Source: Warburgia ugandensis (lineage: Eukaryota > Streptophyta > Magnoliopsida > Canellales > Canellaceae). Taken from it: a stretch of DNA of 64,000 bases. This document shows, piece after piece, positions 23,352 to 35,408 of the stretch. The DNA lies in assembly GCA_035236585.1 (NCBI GenBank), contig CP141132.1, forward strand, positions 44,023,880 to 44,087,879, read 5' to 3'. The notes under the pieces are model-generated. The model saw only the letters and a list, made by a program, of their open reading frames with translations. It had not been told where the DNA came from and ran no database searches. Position 1 is the first letter of the stretch. Every line of letters starts with the position of its first letter. Both the position numbers and the translations under genes were made by a program.

Positions 23352-25167
23352 CGCCCCACAATTGGCATTTTTCTAGTCTCAAGAAAAATATACCAAAAAT
23401 CATGAAAAACTAAATGGTTTCTAGTTTTGTTGATACTCATGATTACATTTAGCACATGCAACATACCCTTAATCCCCAAGGTTATGCTTAGTAGACAAGT
23501 TGAGCCTTGTGGGGGTTTGTAGTGAATATACCCACAAAATTCCATATGGTTGAATCCCTTATTTTATCTTAGAGAATCCTCATCCATTAGTACTCTACTA
23601 GTTTTAACAACTTAAAAGAGATGAATTATAATTTTAAATGTTATCCACATACTGAATCCATTTTATTATAATTATCTCTAGGACTGCGTGTGTGTGTATT
23701 GCTACATAAGTCAGGACTCTTAATTAGATATGCTTATATTCCATTGGAAATATATTTGACCTTAATGCTCACATGTATTCTCTCAAAAAATGAAGCTCTC
23801 AGAGAAAAGGGTTTAAACATATTTCTCTCACTACGTGATTGGATCCAACAAGGCTAATGGTTCACATAAAATTTTAGCATTGAAGAGATAAAGGAATATG
23901 ATCCCTAAGAGTCGATGCTATTACTAAGACTAGTAAGGGTAGTTTACCTTAATTCCTTCTTTTTATATCCTCATTAAGGTTATCCTACACCTAAGATCCA
24001 CAAGTCTTTAAATAGGATGAATTATAGGCTTGGGATAGGTTTAGAAAAGAAGGATATAAGGATTCAAAGTTTCAAAATTGAGTAGTCTTCTTTTGATACT
24101 GAAGTGAATATCTTTTGTACTCTTGCATTTTCTTTTATATTTCTTTCTTTTCACCTTTCTTTTGAACTCTTTGAAAGAAAGCTTTTTTGTTATATGGCTT
24201 TTTGTATTTTTCACTTTTTTTAACTTTTTTGTCCTTTTTGAAATCTTTCTACCAACTCTACTTATTTTAAAAAATAGGTAATGGATGTTTATTTTACTTT
24301 GTTTTTCTAGGTTAAGATAGTCGGGGTTAAGAAAGAAAAGGCTTAATAATAGACTCAAGGGGCTAATTAGTAGTATAATGTATTGGGTAGGTTCTATGTC
24401 TCTGGGTTAAACAAGCATTGCCTATATTATTCCTTAGGTTTCTTAAAGCCTATTAGATTCAATAAATTTTCTGGAAAGAAAGCTATTACTCCTATTTATT
24501 CTTAGCAATTAACCAAAACAAAGACATAGGATGACATAAAGTTTTTTATACTGTAGAAAATATGGACTTACTTTAACTCTCAAATAGATAATAATCCCTA
24601 AAACTCACTTGGTTATAGGTCTTTATTGATTTTTCTCAGGGTCCTTAAGTCATACCTCTCTATTAGTCTGGACTATGTGCTATGTGTAAATATTTTTGGA
24701 GAATTAACTTCCATAAAATGCTACAACAAATGTACCACATGCAAAACTAGCTATATGTACTTCCATTAAGGGGTTAAAGTAGTAGAATTGCTAAGATTTT
24801 GAAAATTCAGTTCTCATCACAGTAAAGGAACTTGACCTTAAAAACCTTTTTTTCTTAATCATATAACAAAATTGAAAAATACAATTAAAGTCATAATTCT
24901 ATGTACATCTACACCCTACAACTTGAACTACAAATTGTCCTCAATGTTTGGAAACATAGGACCCTATTTGGTGATGGAATAATGTAGAATACTGAGATTC
25001 GAGAAACTTTCAAGTTGTTGCCTAGGGAGGGTTAAGTTTCACTTCTTCAGCCAAACATGATGATGAGTTCAATGAATGTGGTATACAAGGTGTTTCGGAC
25101 CATGCTAAGGTGGATCATTGTAGATTGGTGCCTCTAATGCTGTTTCCTCTACCTCAGGGTTAATTAG
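23352..25167 (-). mobile_element. T3 3' noncoding region with polypurine tract
   Basis: This 1.8-kb minus-strand region lies between integrase and the 3' LTR. The polypurine-like tract lies at 23352-23359, directly against the LTR. The post-integrase landmark attgtcctcaatg (plus-strand reading) is at 24933-24945. The region matches pieces of the T1 noncoding region (1973-2776 and 5434-6522). It contains a lysine-rich open frame (24041-24358) that looks like low-complexity AT-rich sequence, not a gene. Confidence 0.75.
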
Positions 25168-26299
25168 TTATAAGAAGGTTGTAAGCCTTTGTCCATTAAC
25201 CTTTGATATTTCACCATCCTTTTCTATCTTAATGGCCCCGTGAGGATATATGGTACATACGATGTTGGGTCCAGTCCAACGAGACTTAAGTTTCCCTAGG
25301 AATAGCTGCAACTTGGAATTATACAATAAGACCTTTTGACCTACGTTGAAGGACCTCCTTAAGATTTGTCTCATGATTTTCATTTGGTCTTTGTATAGAC
25401 ATAGACTCATATGCATCTTAACTCTTCCAACTCATTGAGTTGCAGTTTCTGTGGGTCCTAGTAGTATCTAACTCAAAATTGAGCTTTTTGATAGCCCAAT
25501 ATATTGTGTTCCAATTCTATTGGTAATTGGCATGCCTTTTCATAGACCAAGTGGTAGGATAACATGGCTATAGGAGTATTATAGGCAGTATGATATTCCC
25601 ATAAAGAATCAGTAAGTCTTATAGGCCAGTCTTTCCTACTTGGATTGACTGTCTTCTCTATAGTACTCTTGATTTCTCTATTTGACACCTCTACTTACCC
25701 ACTGGTTTGAGGGTAATATGGGGTAGTTATTCTATGGTTGACATCATACTTTTTTATTAAGTTTTCAAACAATTTCTTGCAAAAGTGTTTATCCCCATCA
25801 CTAATTATGACACATGGAGTACCAAAGCTTGTAAATATATTTTCCTTTAAAAATTGGACTACCACCCTGTGATCATTGGTCTTGTAGGTATGGCTAACAT
25901 GTAGTCCACTCTCACAAGGATGTATAAATACCCAAAAGAATTAGAAAATGGTCCCATGAAAACTATGCCCTAAACATCAAAAGGTTCCTATAACAAGGAT
26001 GGGGTGTAAAGGCATCATATTTTTCCTCCCTATACTTCCTAACCTTTAGAACCTAGCACATGACGTGTAGTTAGCACATGAATCTTTCAAAATTGTGGGC
26101 CATTAAAAACCATGTGCAAGATTTTTGCAGCTATCTTTCTAGAGCTAAAGTGCTCACTATTAGGTATGCATATGCTTATCACTTGATTGGGATAATCCCA
26201 CGTAAAGTATCTAACCTTGGTCATAAATCTTTTTTGATCTTGGTTGGTCCAATGATGGGCATTTATGCTGTAACAAGATAATTAACTATATCACCATAC
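25168..26299 (-). pseudogene. T3 integrase remnant (Athila/Tat type), broken
   Basis: Minus-strand integrase fossil. The segment at 25473-25688 contains [14 protein letters not shown] followed by a [11 protein letters not shown] motif; G-K-A-C-H-L-P-V-E-L-E-H is the signature of Athila/Tat integrases. The piece at 25168-25416 is the C-terminal part, with a W-T-G-P-N-I-V segment (usual W-S-G-P-F-x-V). The zinc-finger and core parts lie toward 26290 in decayed form. It carries several breaks and is not functional. Confidence 0.8.
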
Positions 26300-28309
26300 T
26301 AAGGGAACTTGAAAATGTACATTAATTGTTCATTTAGAAAAGCTTCTATTATAGGTACATTTTTTCTAGTACGCTCCACCACTAACCTAGATAAGTGGTT
26401 TGCTCCAACATTTTTTGAACCTTTCTTATGCTGAATTTCGAGGTCAAATTCCTATAGTGATAGTATCCAATGGATCAGCCTAAGTTTTGTGTCCTTTTTA
26501 GAAATGATGTATTTTAGAGCCTACCCTTTTATGATCCAAGAATACTACAACTTTAGATCCTAACAAGTAAGAGCTAAACTTATCTACTACAAGTATGATT
26601 TCCAACAACTCTTTTTCTATGGTTGAGTAGTTGAATTGTGTGCTATTGTGTGTTTTACTAGCATAGTACATCACATGGGAAAGTTTGTCTATGTGCTGCT
26701 CCAAAAACAGCCCCGATCACATAATCCAAAGCATCACACAATATCTGAAATGGTGCACTCCAGTTAGGTGGTCAAATGATAGGTGCAGAGGTCAATTTGG
26801 CCTTTAGGGCTCAAATGATTTTCTACAGTCTTCATTAAAATAAAGAAGGCCTCCTTTGTAAGTAGATTACATATGGGCTAAGCAATCTTGCTGAAATCCT
26901 TGAAAAATCTCTTGTAGAACCCAGCATAACTTAGAAATGAGTAGATTTCTTTCACCATCCTTGGTGGAGAAGGGTTGGCCATTAAATCCACTTTGGCCTA
27001 ATCTACTTCTATATAGTTGTGTGATATTAATGGCCTAGAATAATACCATTTTGTACCATAAAATGGTACTTTTCCCATTTCAATACTACAATCTTCTCCT
27101 AACACCTTACAAGTACTAACTTCAAATAGTGAATCTGCTCATTGAAAGAAGAACAAAAAACCAAGAAGTCAACATACACTTTTGGAAAGTGTTTGGAGCA
27201 TTGTAGAGTCCGAAAGGCATACGTTGATAAGCAAAGGTCCCAAAAGGGTAGGTGAAGGTAGTCTTCTCCTGATCTTCATGCACTGTATGAATCTAGTTAT
27301 AGCTAGAATAAACATTTAGAAAACAATAATAACTATGGCTGACTAACCTCTCAAGCATTTTGGTCAATAAAGGGAAGAGGAAAGTGGTTTTTCCTTGTGA
27401 TCGCATTCAATTTCTACTAATCAATGAAAACTGTCCACCTGGTGGTCATGTGAGAGAACACTAACTCAGCATCCTCATTCTTGATTGCCATAATACTAGA
27501 TTTCTTAGGGACAACCTGAACAGGGATAACCCAAGTGTTGTCTGAGATAGGGATGCCAACATCTGGAAGCTTTAGATTTTCATCTCTTACTACATCCTTC
27601 ATGTGGGGGTTTAGTCTTCTTTGAGTTTCTCTAGATGATTTAACATTCTCTTCTAGGTGGATCCTGTGTAAACACATAGCTGGACTAATCTCCTTGGTAT
27701 TTGTTACAATCCACCCTAGAACAGTTTTCTATTCTTTGAGAACATTAAGCAATTTCAATTCTTATTCATGGTCTAGATCTAATGCTATTATAACAGGCAA
27801 GGATTCGTCTGGTCCTAGGTAAGAGTATTTCAGATTATCAAGTAGGGGCTTTAGGACTAGAGAAGGTGGTTGTTCTACAGAGCGTAGGGAGACAGACTCT
27901 AATGAAGGGAGTGGTTTCACATGAGGTCTGCATTTGGAGGTATCCATGATTGGAGCTGTATCTAAGAGATTGTTTACCTCCTCAATGGACTTTTCTAAAT
28001 CAAAATCATTGTTAAAATGGATTAGACAAGCCTCAAGTGGGTTGGAGATGAATGATGATGGATTGGTGTCTTCAATGAGATCCTTAATCAAATTCACTTC
28101 ATGACAATCATCTAGGCCCAAGTGTTGTTGGTTGGAATTTGACTTTCATGTTACTAAATGATAGCTTCATCATGCTTTCTACAATTTATAATGGCATTGG
28201 ACATTGCTAGGAATGGGCATCCAAGTATAACCAAAGTCTAACTATTGAGATCAAATACAGGCTGGGTGTCAAGTACAATGAAGTTGATTGGGTAGTAAAA
28301 CTAGTCCAC
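26300..28309 (-). pseudogene. T3 reverse transcriptase and RNase H remnant, broken
   Basis: Minus-strand fossil. The spacer before reverse transcriptase is at 27762-28121. The start of reverse transcriptase is at 27417-27677, with Q-R-R-L-N-P-H-M-K-D-V-V and P-V-Q-V-V-P-K-K segments that are characteristic of Athila/Tat elements. The RNase H segment at 26498-26704 carries Y-A-S-K-T-x-N-S-x-Q-x-N-Y-S-T-I-E-K-E-L. The order spacer, RT, RH, integrase is that of Ty3/Gypsy. It is broken in many places. Confidence 0.8.
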
Positions 28310-29233
28310 CTATATCAAAACATCCTGAACGAAACCACGTGGTATCTTCATTGATCTATCTGCTAATTGCAATGTGGTAGTGGTTGGTTTGAGCTCATCA
28401 AACCTCAGTTGCTCATAGACAGAGTATGGCAATAGGTTAACACTAGCCCCTAGGTCAAGCAATGCCCTATCCACGACATGGTCTCCAATAATGCTTGAAA
28501 TTGTAGGGCATCTTGGGTCTCTAAACTTGGGTGGGGTTTTGTGTTGAATCAAAGTGTTCACTTACTCAGTGAGAAAAGCTTTCTTTTGTACATTAAGCTT
28601 TCTCTTTCTTTTGCAAAGATCTTTTAATAACTTAGGGTAAGCAAGATCATCCTTGATGGCATTGATCAATGGATTATTAATTTGTACATGTTTAAAGACA
28701 TCCATTAACTCATTAAAATTTATTCCCTTTCTAGCTTTGTTCACTAAATGAGGAAATGAAGCTTTAGGCACATAGGGTGCCTCCACTATAGGTTCTACTG
28801 GAGATTTTTGTCTCTTACCTTTCTCCTGTGTTTTGACTGCCTCATTATCTTCTATAGTTTCTGAGGCTACCTCACTTTGTTGTCGACCTGATGGCCGGTC
28901 TTAAGGGACTTTATGGACTTGGCTTGCTTATGAGAATTATGGGTTTGGGAACTATATCTGATCTTAAATTGGCCCTTAGGGTTAGGGATGGGCTGACTAT
29001 GAAAATGACCATTTCCTTTATCTTGTAATGCAACATAAACTAGCTTACTTGCATTTCTATCTTGGCTATGCTTGAGAGTTGACATGGGCAAAATGTTGAT
29101 TATTGTTCTATAATTGGTGGAAGGCCCTATTAGTATCTTCATTTTGTGTCAAAGATCTTTTAATAAGTAATTGTATATTCTCCTCAAAAGATGGTTTCTT
29201 TGGTTACTGAGGTTGTTGGAAGCCAAGTGGCTG
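28310..29233 (-). pseudogene. T3 gag end and protease remnant, broken
   Basis: Minus-strand fossil. Gag end at 28562-29142 has a S-Q-P-I-P-N-P-K-G-Q-F segment, followed by Q-A-K-S-I-K-S-L-K. Protease at 28310-28561 has D-R-A-L-L-D-L-G-A-S-V-N-L-L-P and T-T-T-T-L-Q-L-A-D-R-S, the hallmark of Athila/Tat aspartic protease. It continues into gag on the far side of the Tekay insertion at 46102. The target duplication ctagg occupies 29234-29238. Confidence 0.8.
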
Positions 29234-30331
29234 CTAGGTGTGATGACCTGGGTTTTTGTAACACGTTTTGTAATGTATGTTGAAAGGCACGGCCCTTAAT
29301 AGTGTTAAAATTTTTCTCACAACAAAGCAGCGAAAATTCTTTTCTTTAGAACTTGTTTTGACAACCCAAGTCACCACTTCATACATAACATAAGTACAAT
29401 TTGTGTACAAAATAAAATTCCATTGAGGGAATATACTGTTATTAAATTCCACAATCCATTCAGTGGTTCACAGTATAGCCAAATCTATTACAATACTTAT
29501 CCAAATTACATAATCCAAAACTCAAGCTCACCATACAATAAAACTCTCAACAAAGAAAAATACATGTCTTTAAGGGTATACCTTGAAGATTATTCTCTTC
29601 AAGTCTTCCATCGTCTTCAACTCCTAACTCTCCTTCCCTATATCTAAGATTTTGCAACAAGTACAATATCTCAGCAAGTAACGCTTAGTAGGAGATTCAA
29701 GAAGCATAATAATTGACAATGTAATTCCAATACATAGTCCCATTATCCCTCAACATATTCATGTCTCTACTCTTTACTTTGTAATTTATGTATATCTATA
29801 TACATACATACTCTTCATGAGTAAACCAGTTAAATTTATGAAAGTAGTCAAATATCATTCCCAACTAAGCTGATCAATTCTCTCCATTATGAGAATTTAC
29901 TATTTTAGCTAATCTTACACTGGGAATTTCCCTTCTTGGGAAATATTGGTAATATACAATTACCTAGCATTTCATTATGCTAAAACATAAGGCATTTCAC
30001 TATGCCTATTCTCACATAATCAAAATGGCTACCATGCTGCAATCTGATCCGTACTAGCACGCTTGGATAACTGCCTGTTCACCACTGATACCATGGTGGA
30101 AAATATTATGTCACTGCCCATATGGGGGGACAGGACTTTCACAGTGGTGGCCTTCCCATAATTGCCCCCACCCGACTTTTAGCCTCTCATAGGGCAAGGT
30201 ATCATCATATCATCAAATTTCAAGGAGTGGGTGACCAAACCCTTATAACTCCTCTAGCATAGCATCCCCCTAGGCTTATGCCTATTAAAACAAACTCACA
30301 AGCCTCCAAGCTTGTATGTAAAATAGATTTC

Positions 30332-30349
30332 ATATATATATATATATAT
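30332..30349. repeat. AT microsatellite in Tekay 3' LTR
   Basis: Nine AT units. The same tract stands in the 5' LTR at 42333-42350. Confidence 0.9.
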
Positions 30350-33300
30350 CAGACCATCTGTCTGTTTACTTAGGGCTGAAATATTTTCTAGTTCCCTATT
30401 CACTTATAGTCTAGTCCTTAACCATCTTATATGTGTTTGGTTGGATCATAAGATTTCCAAGGGATTTAATACAAGTATTAACATTACTCTTGTCAACATA
30501 AGGTCATGAGTTAAATCATGTATATCCCATGTAAATGCATTCATCAAATCCTCCTACCTTAAAGTAGTGATCTCTTTTCACAAATCTTCTATGATCCTGA
30601 CTGATGTATGTAATCTGTACATCCATACATATTGTCAATGTATAAATTTTGAATAATCCTATTGATCACTAGATCTGATATTTAGAATGATCTTTAGATC
30701 ATTCATAGCTAAGTATTTTTCTATCTCTAAGTCTTTGTGTGTCCATCTCCTTGATCTTGATCTTTCATAGATCCATTGATTGACAATCTACACATGTTGA
30801 TAAAGATCAAGGTCCTAGATCTTCTATTATCTAGTTCTTCTTTGATGTAAGTTCAGTTATTGGATCATCCCTAAGGAGGATGATCCTAGTTTTCTTCCTT
30901 GAATCATCTTTGATCAAGGGTTTGGATTATCTAATCTAATGAACTAGAACATGCATACTAAGTACAATATAATATTCTTTTTCTTATTATTCTTGATCAT
31001 CCAAGATCTAATGGATCTTGTTTGATCATCCTTATCTTTCTTACGATTTTTATTAGGGTTAGGTAATTTACTAACCTTTTATGCTCTCGCTATTATTATT
31101 CAACCAGTTAATGTTTTGCTGGTTGAAAGTAACTTATTTAAGCCCAAGTCCAGACTGGTCCTCTTATTTCCAATTGGCTAAGGCTTACTAGCTGAATGGG
31201 TGAACACAAAGTGGTTACTTCAATCCTCATGTAAGGAGGTGTTTAGACCTCACAAACGTCAACGGAAGGTAGGGGAAGAGCGAGGCTCTATTAGATAACC
31301 CCCTTAACCACTATGTTTCACATTCACTAGAGTGACCATAGCTCAACCTTTCACAAGGTTCTTATAAGCATGTTGACCCTAAGTACTCTTTGTAATTGAT
31401 TTTAATTAAGTCCATGAATATTTACAATGTCATTCATGGGGTTTATTATTCTCCTAGTTTGGGCCAAGGATTTGATAATCCTTATATTGTCCTACTAACT
31501 ATAGCCCTTACTAATTAAGTTCAAAGTACTCCATTCTTATTTGTGTCATGAAACTCTACTTTCTCATTAGAGCACATTTTGGTGTTTTATGCTCTTTATC
31601 TCATAACAAGTAGATCTACTAATAAAATTTGACAACAATTAAATAATAAACTTTAAAGCATGGTTCCAATATAAATTTAACAAACATTTATATTAACATG
31701 CTCCTTATGAATGTAACTTAGCTTAATGGAATAAAACTATACTAAAACTAGCATGATCATAAGTTATAATGGCATGAAATCATACTAACTTGGTCCTAAG
31801 TTACACTTGCATAAAATCACACTATCATGCCCCTTAGGATAATTAAATCTAGCAACCTATGATAACAATCTAATCACATGTCATGCTAAAGTATGACAGT
31901 TACACTATCTTGCTTTATAACATAAATCATATTTAAAATGCTATTTTAAATTAATAGAAAATGAAACTAATTATATTAACAATTTTAGAAACCTTCACTT
32001 ATGATCCAACCATTAGATGTTAGATCTTTTCCTTTGATTAAGGGTATTAGTTATATTTAGGGGGGTTTTCTTTATTGAGGTCCAAAGATCATATTGATCT
32101 ATTTTTGCAATAATTCATCCATGATTTCCTTGGATTTCATCACATCAAGATCCATTCCATCCATCTCAAGGATCTGATCACACTTGATCTTATTGATCAA
32201 GTGGGTCCCTTTGTAATTTTTAGGGTTTTTCTGCCATAGTGGGTAAATCCCTTAATATCTCTTAGATCTGTCCAAATAAACCATTTATATAACTTTATTC
32301 CAATATTTTATCATTATTAAAACATATCTCCAAGATCTGATCATCCTAGATCTTGAAGATCTTGGCAATTGGAAACTTGTTTCTTTAATACAGAAAGTTT
32401 TACTACATAATTTCTAGATTTTATCCTTTCATCAGAAAATATAGGCTTCAAGCTTTCCATACCTTCTTTCAGATCTCAATTTGGAGTTTAGATGGTTTCA
32501 AAATTAGATTTGGAAGTTCACAGTCATTCCTAGGGCCTAGATTTTATCTGGGCCCACCGGAATGGACAGCCCAGATTTTTTGGGCTAAAACAAGCAGGGA
32601 GGAAAGCTCCCACTTGTCGGGCTCATCTGTCGTGGAGTCGATAATGAAGCTCCCTCCAGGGACGTCCCCCGACATGTGCGGGACGAGCAGAACGCTCGTC
32701 GTCGCGCACCCATAACTGGGACGCGAGGCGGGCGCGGGCCCATTCGCTCATCTTTTTACGGAAGTCCTGTGGTCCTGCTTGGGACGTCGTCCCGCGCGCA
32801 GCACGAGTGCAGAAACACTTTTGTGTGTGGCGTTTTCGTGCTACATCGTGCCGTGCGTCTTGGGCGTTGTTCGATCAGGAGATCAGATAGTCCATTCTAG
32901 ATTGTCCAATCAATCCTCTATCAATTGAGGGCCCAAAACTTATCCGATCTTTGTGAAACTTCTACCCTAAGGGTTTTGGACCCTTCTGGATCGATTGGTA
33001 TGTCAGAATTTTCATCTGAGTACTCCATCATCCTAAATTAAAGGTTCTATGGTTTACTTTATATTTACCTTTTTATTACCAAAATGCAATTATAGTAAAA
33101 TAAAATTTTCATAAACCAGTAGTAAACATGTCTTAGAAGCATTTCCACCTATCTGATTAGAGAAAAAATGCTGGTTATATGTCCAATTTAAAAGAAATAC
33201 GCTTTTAATGAAGATATGGCCCAAGATCCACCTTTCTTGCGATTGCAGTTGTTTAAACCGTTTGATCTTGAAATTTCTTTGGGGGTTTTGTAGCTAAGGT

Positions 33301-33408
33301 ATGGTGGGAAGTTTTGGACGGTGAAATTGGTGACATTAGATCTGGAACAGAGTGCCTAATTTATTTTAGGTCTCTTATTCCAATCTAAGAAGAAAAAGAA
33401 ATTGAAAA

Positions 33409-33528
33409 GAGAGAGAGATCTCTTGGGATTTTTTGGGTTTTAGGGAGGGATCTAGTTCTAATTTTTCAAGGAGAGTGAAAAAAATTTCGTGGGAATTTTA
33501 GGAGTATTTTTGGGGTTGTATTTATAGG
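33409..33528 (-). promoter_or_regulatory. TATA box and CT-rich leader in Tekay 3' LTR
   Basis: The minus strand reads cctataaata at 33528-33519 followed by caacccc. About 100 bases downstream there is a CT dinucleotide run (plus-strand GA run at 33409-33420). The 5' LTR has the same TATA box at 45511-45520. The pair TATA plus pyrimidine-rich leader recurs in the other Tekay-type LTRs here. The promoter function is inferred. Confidence 0.65.
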
Positions 33529-34105
33529 CATTTTGGTCTTCTTTCATGATGATATGCATTAATGATGGTTAATTGTTTATTATTAAATAAGCATTGGATT
33601 CTCCCATTCTCCACCTACTTCCCCAAGATCAGCTGGTATGGTTTGACCCATGATTTCATGTGGGCTGGCCATAGGATTCGTTTTTGGGTCCCTTGTGTGC
33701 TCCACATGGTGTAAAAAGACCATTTTGCCCTTTATATATAAAAAAAAATTAGGATTTATTCCCACGATCTCGGAATTGAGTGTACTTAGTGGAGTTGGAT
33801 TTGTATTTCTCAGTACATTCTAAATTTTGATGTCTAGATTTTGATTTTTGGGTAAAATTACTATTTTACCCTTTTGTCCAAGAAATGAAGAAAATTAAGG
33901 ATTTTTCATCCAAATTTAGAATTTGTTGTGCTTACAGTCATTCTGAAGGGTTTGCTAAGTTTAATTTCAATTGTACATGTATTATTCTTTGATTATACTT
34001 TTATAAGAAGTATATTCTAAATAACTCTAATATTTTAGCCTGAAATTTCTGAAACTCAAACTTTATTGATTTTCTCAATCAATTACAAAAATTGGGGTTA
34101 TTACA

Positions 34106-34120
34106 ATCTTCCCCCCTTAC
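34106..34120 (-). other. Polypurine tract of Tekay element
   Basis: The minus strand reads GTAAGGGGGGAAGAT ending directly at the first base of the 3' LTR. A purine run at this place primes plus-strand DNA synthesis in LTR elements. It confirms orientation and the inner LTR edge. Confidence 0.85.
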
Positions 34121-34154
34121 AATAATTTCGTCCTCGAAATTTGTAACACAATAA

Positions 34155-35363
34155 TTAATCAAACAAACTAGGGTGTGTCTTCCTCATTTCAAATTCTGTT
34201 TCCCACGTGGCTTCCTCAACAGAGTGATGTTGCCACAGGACTTTGACTAACGGAATGCTTTTGGTCCTTAACTTCTGTTCCTTATGGTTTAGAATTCGTA
34301 TTTCCTTCTCTTTGAAGGTTAAGTCAGGCTTTAGCTTTTCTGGCACCCTTTGAAGTACATGAGTGTCATCTTGGAGGTATTCCCTTAGCATAGACACATG
34401 AAAGACACTATGTATTTCTGAGAGTTGGGGTGGTAAGGCTAATTTGTAGGCCACTGAACCAACTCTTTCTAAGATTTCAAATGGACCAATGAATCTAGGA
34501 CTAAGTTTTTCTTTGCTTCCAAACCTCATTACTCCTTTGACAGGTGACACTTTTAGAAATACGTGCCACCCCACACCAAATTCCAGGTTTCTACGTCTTT
34601 TATCTGCGTAACTCTTCTATTGACTGTGTGCTGTTGACAACCTCTTCTGTATCAATCTGACCTTGTTTACACATTGTTCCACTAGTTCTAACTTTATCAG
34701 CTTTCTTTCTCCAACTTCACTCCAACAGGTTGGTGATTGACATGGCCATCCATACAATGCTTCATATGGTGCCATATCAATACTTGCTTGAAAACTGTTG
34801 TTATATGCAAATTCTACTAAAGGATGATGTTCATCCCAACTCCCTTTCCAATCTAATGCACATGCTCTCAACATATCTTCTAAGGTTTGAATAGTCCTTT
34901 TTGATTGACCATCTGTTCGGGAGTGAAATGATGTACTAAGTTTAAGTGAGGATCCCAAGGCTTGTTGTACACTCTTCCAACATCTTGAAGTAAATCTTCC
35001 ATCCCTATCAGAGATAATGGATAGTGGAATCCCATGAAGTCTTACTATTTCTTTGATGTATAACTTAGCCACACTGTCAACTGATTGGTTTTGTCTAATT
35101 GGAAGGAAATGTGCTGACTTTGTTAGCCTATCCACAACCACCCAAATCATGTCATGGCCTGCTCGGGTCCTTGGCAATCCCACTACAAAATCCATAGTGA
35201 TATTGCCCCATTTCCATTCTGGAAGTTCCAATGTTTGTAACATTCCAGCTGGTCTTTGGTGTTCAACCTTTACTTGTTGACAATTTAGACATTTAGCCAC
35301 AAATTCTCCTATTTCTCTCTTCATGCCTTCCCACCAAAAGTTTCTTTTTAAATCTTGATACAT
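34155..35363 (-). pseudogene. Tekay integrase with C-terminal chromodomain-like region
   Basis: Minus-strand coding fossil of pol. The stretch at 34617-35363 has the zinc-finger C-L-N-C segment, then the catalytic core with T-M-D-F-V-V-G-L-P, I-S-D-R-D-G-R-F-T-S and the A-Y-N-N-S-F-Q segment. The stretch at 34155-34574 has the G-P-F-E-I-L-E-R-V-G-S-V-A-Y-K-L domain, the F-H-V-S-M-L-R segment, and a final V-K-V-L-W-x-x-H-S-V-E-E-A-T-W-E motif. This ending is typical of chromoviruses, especially the Tekay clade, whose chromodomain is thought to steer integration to heterochromatin. Most of the domain is readable, but the copy is broken. Confidence 0.9.
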
Positions 35364-35408
35364 CTTTGTACCTCCAGGGTGTATAGAAAACTTTGATCGA
35401 TGGGCTTC

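Larger units (their letters stand above)
29239..34105 (-). repeat. 3' LTR of Tekay element (4867 bp)
   Basis: On its own strand it starts TGTAATAACCCC (at 34105) and ends CAGGTCATCACA (at 29239). It pairs with 41236-46096. It contains a TATA box at 33519-33528, a CT-rich leader at about 33409-33420, a CpG-dense block at about 32570-32890, an AT repeat at 30332-30349 and a GC-richer block at about 30020-30290. The short open frames in the CpG-dense part (for example 32676-32900) are not supported as genes. Confidence 0.95.

Noticed and set aside
24041-24358. Lysine-rich 105-residue minus-strand frame resembling a small nuclear protein
   Set aside because: It is in the T3 3' noncoding region, with runs of A and T that give lysine and phenylalanine. 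The matching region in T1 (near 5450-5520) has no such frame.
32676-32900. Arginine-rich open frame in the Tekay LTR, also at 44673-44948
   Set aside because: The two places are the paired LTRs of one element, so their similarity does not show selection. The frame lies in the CpG-dense block, where stop codons are rare.
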